From positions 2,369 through 12,138 of the forward strand of contig PLYD01000226.1 in NCBI GenBank assembly GCA_003151665.1: a stretch of DNA of 9,770 nucleotides, written 5' to 3'. Numbering within the stretch: position 1 is the stretch's first letter; each line of letters opens with the position of its first letter. This document shows positions 6,577-9,770 of this stretch, one piece after another. Source of the DNA: Candidatus Dormiibacterota bacterium. Lineage in GTDB: Bacteria; Chloroflexota; Dormibacteria; Dormibacterales; Dormibacteraceae. The notes beneath the pieces are model-generated. The model did no database searches and was not told where the DNA came from. It saw only the letters and a program-made list of their open reading frames with translations. A program made the position numbers and the translations under genes.

Positions 6577-6897
6577 CGAGTTGCCGGTTCGTCACGGTCT
6601 GGGGGTCACAGAAGTGGCCAAAGGACCGACCTTGACCGACAGGGCGTATGCAGCCGGCTTGTACACGGCGAAGGCTGCATCGCAGTGGTTAGGTCGTTCG
6701 TCCCCTCTCGAAATCGGGCAACGCAGAATTCGTGAAACAAGCGAATGCACTCGCGGCGCCGAATCAAACGCGAGCGAGAGCACGCCGCAACCTTGGGGAT
6801 TTGATCGCGATAACCGCCGACTACCCCCTCTTAACTCGCGATTAAGCTTTCTCTAACATTGATTATCGTCATCATCACGTCTAGCTGAGGCAACATA
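6577..6897. other. 321-bp gap between converging genes, no supported gene
   Basis: This stretch separates the SOS-regulated gene from the minus-strand glutaredoxin-like gene. The last 70 bases (about 6828-6897) are visibly AT-richer than the rest of the window. A frame from GTG 6614 (or TTG 6581) to 6856 is open, starts plausibly (AKGPTLTDRAYAAGLYTAK) but degrades into low-quality sequence and lacks a ribosome site. I see no tRNA, clear terminator or LexA box here. It may hold a decayed gene or an unrecognised small RNA. Confidence 0.4.
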
Positions 6898-7134
6898 TTA
6901 AGGCTCCCTTCCCGACCGTTTCAGGGCCTGTTCGAGCACCTGTCGGCTGATATGTCCCTCAGCGACAGCTGTGCCGTTGACGATCACGACGGGGACACGC
7001 CAGTCATACAGGCGAAAAAGTTCGTCGTCCGCGTCAACATCGGCGAGGCGGGGTTCGTGGCCGAGCTCGCGGAGTAGGGCCAGGGCCTGGTCGCAGAGGT
7101 GGCAGCCCTGCCGGGTGACCAGGACCAGCTCCAT
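6898..7134 (-). CDS. Glutaredoxin-like (thioredoxin-fold) small protein with CxxC
   Basis: A 78-residue single thioredoxin-fold domain: ELVLVTRQGCHLCDQALALLREL (first strand, CHLC active site Cys11/Cys14, first helix), then WRVPVVIVNGTAVAEGHIS with the cis-Pro VPVV motif, then a final helix. This matches short glutaredoxin family members of the DUF836 type, which catalyse or sense thiol-disulfide exchange in the cytosol. Length is normal. The start ATG is 22 bp after the LysM gene's stop, on the same strand, with no promoter between, so the two form an operon and this gene should share the LexA-controlled promoter at 7479-7507. No ribosome site is evident. It could also be a redox partner unrelated to damage repair that merely shares the transcript. 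Confidence 0.88.
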   Translation of the reverse strand: MELVLVTRQGCHLCDQALALLRELGHEPRLADVDADDELFRLYDWRVPVVIVNGTAVAEGHISRQVLEQALKRSGREP

Positions 7135-7156
7135 GGGGTGAGCCTAGCGCAGCCGG

Positions 7157-7468
7157 CTAGCCCGGTAGCTGCAGGACCTCCCCCACATCGATCACAGGGC
7201 TGTGAAGCCCGTTGAGGCGCTCGATCTCGTTAATGCGCACCCTGACGTCATCGCCGGGATACCGAGCGCCGGCGATGGCCCACAGCGTGTCGCCCGGCTG
7301 TACCACCACGGTCGCGACGACCGGAGGCGTGTCACCCAGCGCCACCTTGGAAAGCCCAAGCGCCAGGGCGGCGACCGCCAGGATGACCAGGCTCCAGCGC
7401 CCAAGGTGGCGCAGCGGCGCCTCGCGGCGCGATCGGAGCGGGCGGATCGAGTAGCCTGTGGCGTACAT
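7157..7468 (-). CDS. Membrane-anchored LysM protein divergent from lexA (YneA/ChiZ-like SOS factor)
   Basis: From ATG 7468 the product has 103 residues: a basic N-terminal tail (RPLRSRREAPLRHLGR), one membrane helix (about 24-44, WSLVILAVAALALGL) and a C-terminal LysM domain (about 52-103, VVVQPGDTLWAIAGARY ... VGEVLQLPG) that would bind peptidoglycan outside the cell. The frame is open to an ATG at 7507, but that start would lie on the -35 box of the gene's own promoter and read through the LexA site, so it is rejected. Short TM-LysM proteins divergent from lexA are known as YneA in Bacillus, Rv2719c/ChiZ in Mycobacterium and functional analogues such as DivS in Corynebacterium; they halt division during the SOS response. 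The role here is inferred from domain order, location and LexA box. It is followed by the glutaredoxin-like gene. Confidence 0.88.
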   Translation of the reverse strand: MYATGYSIRPLRSRREAPLRHLGRWSLVILAVAALALGLSKVALGDTPPVVATVVVQPGDTLWAIAGARYPGDDVRVRINEIERLNGLHSPVIDVGEVLQLPG

Positions 7469-7478
7469 GTGTTCGGGG

Positions 7479-7507
7479 ACTCTAGCGAACGCCCGTTCGT
7501 ATGTCAA
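7479..7507 (-). promoter_or_regulatory. Promoter of the LysM gene with perfect LexA box
   Basis: On the minus strand TTGACA (7502-7507), a 17-bp spacer and TAGAGT (7479-7484) form the promoter. The spacer contains CGAACGGGCGTTCG (7486-7499), a perfect LexA box. Transcription should begin near 7472, about four bases before the ATG at 7468, so the mRNA is probably leaderless. The layout is almost the same as at 6169-6211, including GTTCGCTA at the box/-10 junction and a CGAAC just before the ATG. Confidence 0.88.
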
Positions 7508-7513
7508 GTCCCC

Positions 7514-7553
7514 CGAACAAAGGTTTGCACTTCTAGGAGGAGTTTGCTAGAGT
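7514..7553 (+). promoter_or_regulatory. lexA promoter with second LexA box (autoregulation)
   Basis: CGAACAAAGGTTTG (7514-7527) matches the LexA box at 9 of 10 fixed positions (GTTTG for GTTCG, allowed in the consensus CGAACRNRYGTTYG). It overlaps a -35 element TTGCAC (7525-7530), which is 17 bp from TAGAGT (7548-7553), the same -10 hexamer as the divergent LysM promoter. Its start is 28 bp from the start of the LysM box, so LexA could repress each promoter separately. Confidence 0.78.
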
Positions 7554-7595
7554 GGGCTCCAGCGTCCTGAATACGATCCTGGAGATGGCATCAAA

Positions 7596-8210
7596 TTGAC
7601 CGAACAACTCACCGAACGGCAGAACAAGATCCTCGACTACATCCGCTACGTGACCAAGGTCCGGAGCTATCCCCCAAGCGTGCGTGAGATCGGCGAGGCG
7701 GTCGGCCTCAGCTCGAGCTCCACGGTCCACAACCATCTGAACCAGCTGGAGCGCCGCGGCCTCATCAAGCGCGACCCCAGCAAGTCTCGCACCGTGCAGC
7801 TCGTCACCGACGCCCACACAGATGCCCAGCGCCGCAACGCGGTTTCCATCCCTGTCATCGGCAACGTCGCCGCCGGCGCCCCCATCCTCGCCGAGCAGAA
7901 CGTCGAGGAACACATGCTCCTCTCCTCAGACATGGCCCAGGAAGGCAACTTCCTCCTACGCGTGAGAGGCGAAAGCATGATCAACGCGGGCATCCTCGAC
8001 GGCGACCTCGTCCTGGTCAAGCCTCAGCAGGAAGCCACCAACGGCTCGATCGTCGTGGCCCTGGTTGATGGCGACGCCACCGTGAAGAGGTTCGAGCGCG
8101 GCAACGGCCACGTCAAGCTCATCGCCGAGAACCCGGCCTATGAGCCGATCGTGACCACCAACGTCAGCCTCGTAGGCGTCGTGCGCGGGGTGATCCGCCT
8201 CTTCCGCTAG
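7596..8210 (+). CDS. lexA: LexA repressor / autoprotease of the SOS response
   Basis: 204 residues with full LexA architecture. The winged-helix DNA-binding domain (1-70) has LTERQNKILDYI, YPPSVREIGEAVGLSSSSTVHNHLNQLERRGLI. Cleavage site Ala93-Gly94 lies in GNVAAGAPILAE. The peptidase S24 domain has Ser127 (RVRGESM) and Lys164 (ATVKRF), a 37-residue spacing as in E. coli LexA. RecA filaments on damaged DNA trigger self-cleavage and derepression of SOS genes. TTG at 7596 is the only usable start: the frame closes upstream at TAG 7548-7550 and offers no ATG or GTG. GGAG at 7581-7584 is an acceptable ribosome site. Autoregulation is shown by the LexA box at 7514-7527. Nearby targets are the divergent LysM operon and the gene at 6211. 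Its 3' end overlaps the 3' end of hflX by 47 bp. Confidence 0.97.
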   Translation: MTEQLTERQNKILDYIRYVTKVRSYPPSVREIGEAVGLSSSSTVHNHLNQLERRGLIKRDPSKSRTVQLVTDAHTDAQRRNAVSIPVIGNVAAGAPILAEQNVEEHMLLSSDMAQEGNFLLRVRGESMINAGILDGDLVLVKPQQEATNGSIVVALVDGDATVKRFERGNGHVKLIAENPAYEPIVTTNVSLVGVVRGVIRLFR

Positions 8211-9510
8211 CGGCGGAGCGTCCGGCAGTCGCGGCGTAGGCCTCGAATCGCTGCGCGGCATGGCGGGGCACCCAGCCCCACGCCCGTGTGCCTCCTTCGA
8301 CGTACTCGGTCCGCTCCACGCCCCCGACCTTGCGCAAAGCGGCGAGCACCGACTCCCCCCCATAGGGAACGAGGATCTCGAAGTCGACCATGTCGCCGCG
8401 GCTTGACTTCTCGACCACACCGAGCAATTCCTTCAAACCACTTCCGTTGGTTGCCGAGATGGCTACAGCGTCCGGGTATCGGCTGGTGACAGCCCCGATG
8501 GCTCGCCGCCTCGCCAATGGTCCGAGCAGGTCCACCTTGTTCAGCACAACGACCCGCGGCTTGTCGGCCGCCCCGAGGTCACCCAATACCTTCTCCACCG
8601 TCGCCGCCTGGTCCAGCACCGTCGACGAGCTGACGTCCAGCACCTGGATGATCAGGTCCGCTTCGGTCACCTCCTCCAGAGTGGCCCGGAACGCAGCGAC
8701 CAGGTCGGTGGGCAGCTTCTGGATGAAACCGACGGTGTCGGTGAGCAGCACCTCGCGCCCGGTCGGCAGAGCCAGGCGGCGTGTCGTCGGGTCCAGGGTG
8801 GCGAAAACGCGCTGCTCGGCCTGCACGTGCGCCCCCGTCAACGCATTGAGCAGAGTCGACTTGCCCGCATTCGTATAGCCGACAATCGCCGCCGTCTCCA
8901 GCTCGGCGCTCCGCCGGCCGGTGCGCTGCTGGTGGCGCTGCGAGCGGACCTGCTCGATCTCGCGCTCGAGGTCGCGCATCCGCTTGCGGATCCGGCGCCG
9001 TTCCACCTCGATCTGCTGCTCACCGGCACCTCCTCTCGCCCCGACCCCACCACGCCGCCCGCCGACCTGACGGTCGTACGCGTACGACCCGATCAGCCGG
9101 GGCAGCATGTGGTGAAGTCGAGCCGCCTCGACCTGGAGGCGTCCCTCGTGGGTGCGCGCGTGCTGCGCGAAGATGTCCAGGATCACCTCCGTCCGATCCA
9201 GCACCCGCACCTTCAGCTCTCGCTCGAGGTTGCGCTGCTGGCGCGGGCTGAGGTCGTCATTGCAGATGACCACGTCGAACGCGCCTTCCAGGCGCATCTC
9301 GCGCAGCTCTTCGACCTTGCCCATCCCGATGAAGTGAGCCGGGTCCACCCCACTCCTTCTTTGTAGATCGGTGCCCACGACCTCCGCTCCGGCGGTGCGC
9401 GTCAGGTCGGCGAGCTCGGTCATCTGGCCCCCCACCGCTTCCGCCGTCGTTCCCGGCAGCAGTACTCCGACGAGGTAGGCCCTCTCGCGCGGGGTTCGGG
9501 TCGTGATCAG
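8164..9510 (-). CDS. hflX: Ribosome-associated GTPase HflX
   Basis: HflX binds the large ribosomal subunit and splits or rescues stalled ribosomes, using ATP/GTP. The N-terminal HflX domain shows FIGMGKVEELRE, DLSPRQQRNLE, VRVLDRTEVILDIFAQHARTHEG. A charged coiled coil follows (IEVERRRIRKRMRDLEREIEQVR). The G domain has GYTNAGKST (Walker A), FATLDPTTRR (switch I), DTVGF (G3), NKVD (G4) and ISAT (G5). The only standard start is GTG 9435 (423 residues), but upstream codons in frame read ERAYLVGVLLPGTTAEA, the conserved first strand of HflX, so I extend to CTG 9510 (448 residues), which overlaps the aminotransferase TGA. The frame closes just upstream (TAG 9523-9525). The linker motif usually RGPGETQLE reads RGGAGEQQIE. 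The basic Ser/Gly/Arg tail after about residue 425 overlaps lexA. The end and identity are certain; the start is not. Confidence 0.93.
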   Translation of the reverse strand: MITTRTPRERAYLVGVLLPGTTAEAVGGQMTELADLTRTAGAEVVGTDLQRRSGVDPAHFIGMGKVEELREMRLEGAFDVVICNDDLSPRQQRNLERELKVRVLDRTEVILDIFAQHARTHEGRLQVEAARLHHMLPRLIGSYAYDRQVGGRRGGVGARGGAGEQQIEVERRRIRKRMRDLEREIEQVRSQRHQQRTGRRSAELETAAIVGYTNAGKSTLLNALTGAHVQAEQRVFATLDPTTRRLALPTGREVLLTDTVGFIQKLPTDLVAAFRATLEEVTEADLIIQVLDVSSSTVLDQAATVEKVLGDLGAADKPRVVVLNKVDLLGPLARRRAIGAVTSRYPDAVAISATNGSGLKELLGVVEKSSRGDMVDFEILVPYGGESVLAALRKVGGVERTEYVEGGTRAWGWVPRHAAQRFEAYAATAGRSAASGRGGSPRARRLRG

Positions 9511-9770
9511 AGCTTGAGCTTCCTAAAGCGCGTCATCGCCTCCTCGAGGCGGGCGTCAGGGGCAGTCACCGATAGCCTGAAATACCCCTCGCCATGTGCG
9601 CCAAAACCCACGCCCGGCGTGATGTTCACGCCCAGCTGGTCCAGGACATGGCCGGCAAACCCAATCGAGTCGTATCCCTCGGGGACCGGAGCCCATACAT
9701 AGAAGGTCGCGCGGGGCGGTTTGATCGACCATCCCAACGAGTTGAGCGTGTCGGCGACCAGACGGTGTCG
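9507..9770 (-). CDS. dapL: LL-diaminopimelate aminotransferase-like class I/II aminotransferase, C-terminal part
   Basis: The last 87 residues of a PLP-dependent aminotransferase; the frame continues past the window edge (RHRLVADTLNSL precedes the TTG at 9737, which is an internal Leu). GWSIKPPRATFYVWAPVPEGYDS, LGVNITPGVGFGAHGEGYFRLSVTAP and the final helix RLEEAMTRFRKL match the small domain of DapL and close relatives; the Arg in YFRLS is the carboxylate-binding arginine of fold-type I aminotransferases. DapL converts tetrahydrodipicolinate and glutamate directly to LL-diaminopimelate for lysine and peptidoglycan synthesis, and is common in Chloroflexota, Cyanobacteria and relatives. The catalytic lysine lies outside the window, so a relative with another substrate is possible. 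Its TGA overlaps the proposed CTG start of hflX, implying one operon. Confidence 0.8.
   Translation of the reverse strand, partial: RHRLVADTLNSLGWSIKPPRATFYVWAPVPEGYDSIGFAGHVLDQLGVNITPGVGFGAHGEGYFRLSVTAPDARLEEAMTRFRKLKL

Noticed and set aside
6581..6856. 91-residue frame after the SOS-regulated gene
   Set aside because: It depends on a TTG or GTG start without a ribosome site, and its second half is low-quality sequence.
7469..7507. Upstream ATG start for the LysM protein
   Set aside because: It lies on the -35 element and upstream of the -10, so the mRNA from the LexA-controlled promoter would not contain it.
8194..8217. TCCGCC/GGCGGA inverted repeat and CCGCTAGCGG palindrome at the end of lexA as a terminator
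   Set aside because: There is no T-run on either side, the palindrome has no loop, and the region codes for both proteins.

Overview
The window is high-GC bacterial chromosome, about 9.8 kb, with no RNA genes, CRISPR arrays or insertion sequences that I can recognise. The LexA boxes are of the Gram-positive/actinobacterial type (CGAAC-N4-GTTCG). Several genes appear to start at or within a few bases of the transcript start. The right end carries an LL-diaminopimelate-type aminotransferase next to hflX and lexA. Together these suggest a soil bacterium of Chloroflexota, Ca. Dormibacterota or Actinomycetota type; phylum placement is inference.

Region 1 (1-4561) is an acyl-CoA module. A CaiB-type CoA-transferase (cut by the window's left edge) overlaps an enoyl-CoA hydratase-fold protein that lacks both hydratase glutamates. 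A TauE/SafE permease converges on them. Divergent from the permease are an acyl-CoA dehydrogenase and a TetR-family regulator, one base apart. The dehydrogenase has a good promoter followed by a 10-bp palindrome that could be the TetR operator. The acyl substrate cannot be named.

Region 2 (4562-6058) holds two divergent, poorly characterised envelope genes, both apparently hit by a one-base frameshift: an exported four-cysteine protein on the minus strand (run of seven G) and a membrane protein with a WHxHDDLC motif on the plus strand. Two GTTAsGTAAC sites 22 bp apart lie between their start codons.

Region 3 (6059-8210) is an SOS cluster and the most interesting part. lexA is divergent from a small membrane LysM protein, an arrangement shared with yneA of Bacillus and chiZ (Rv2719c) of Mycobacterium, which are damage-induced division/cell-wall factors. 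A glutaredoxin-like gene follows in the same operon. A third LexA box sits inside a near-consensus sigma-70 promoter (TTGACA-N18-TATAAT) that drives an unrecognised 121-residue helical protein. The promoters of this gene and of the LysM gene have nearly the same layout, and both predict almost leaderless mRNAs.

Region 4 (8164-9770, minus strand) holds the 3' end of an LL-diaminopimelate aminotransferase-like gene followed by hflX. The likely hflX start is a CTG overlapping the aminotransferase stop, and its 3' end overlaps the 3' end of lexA by 47 bp.
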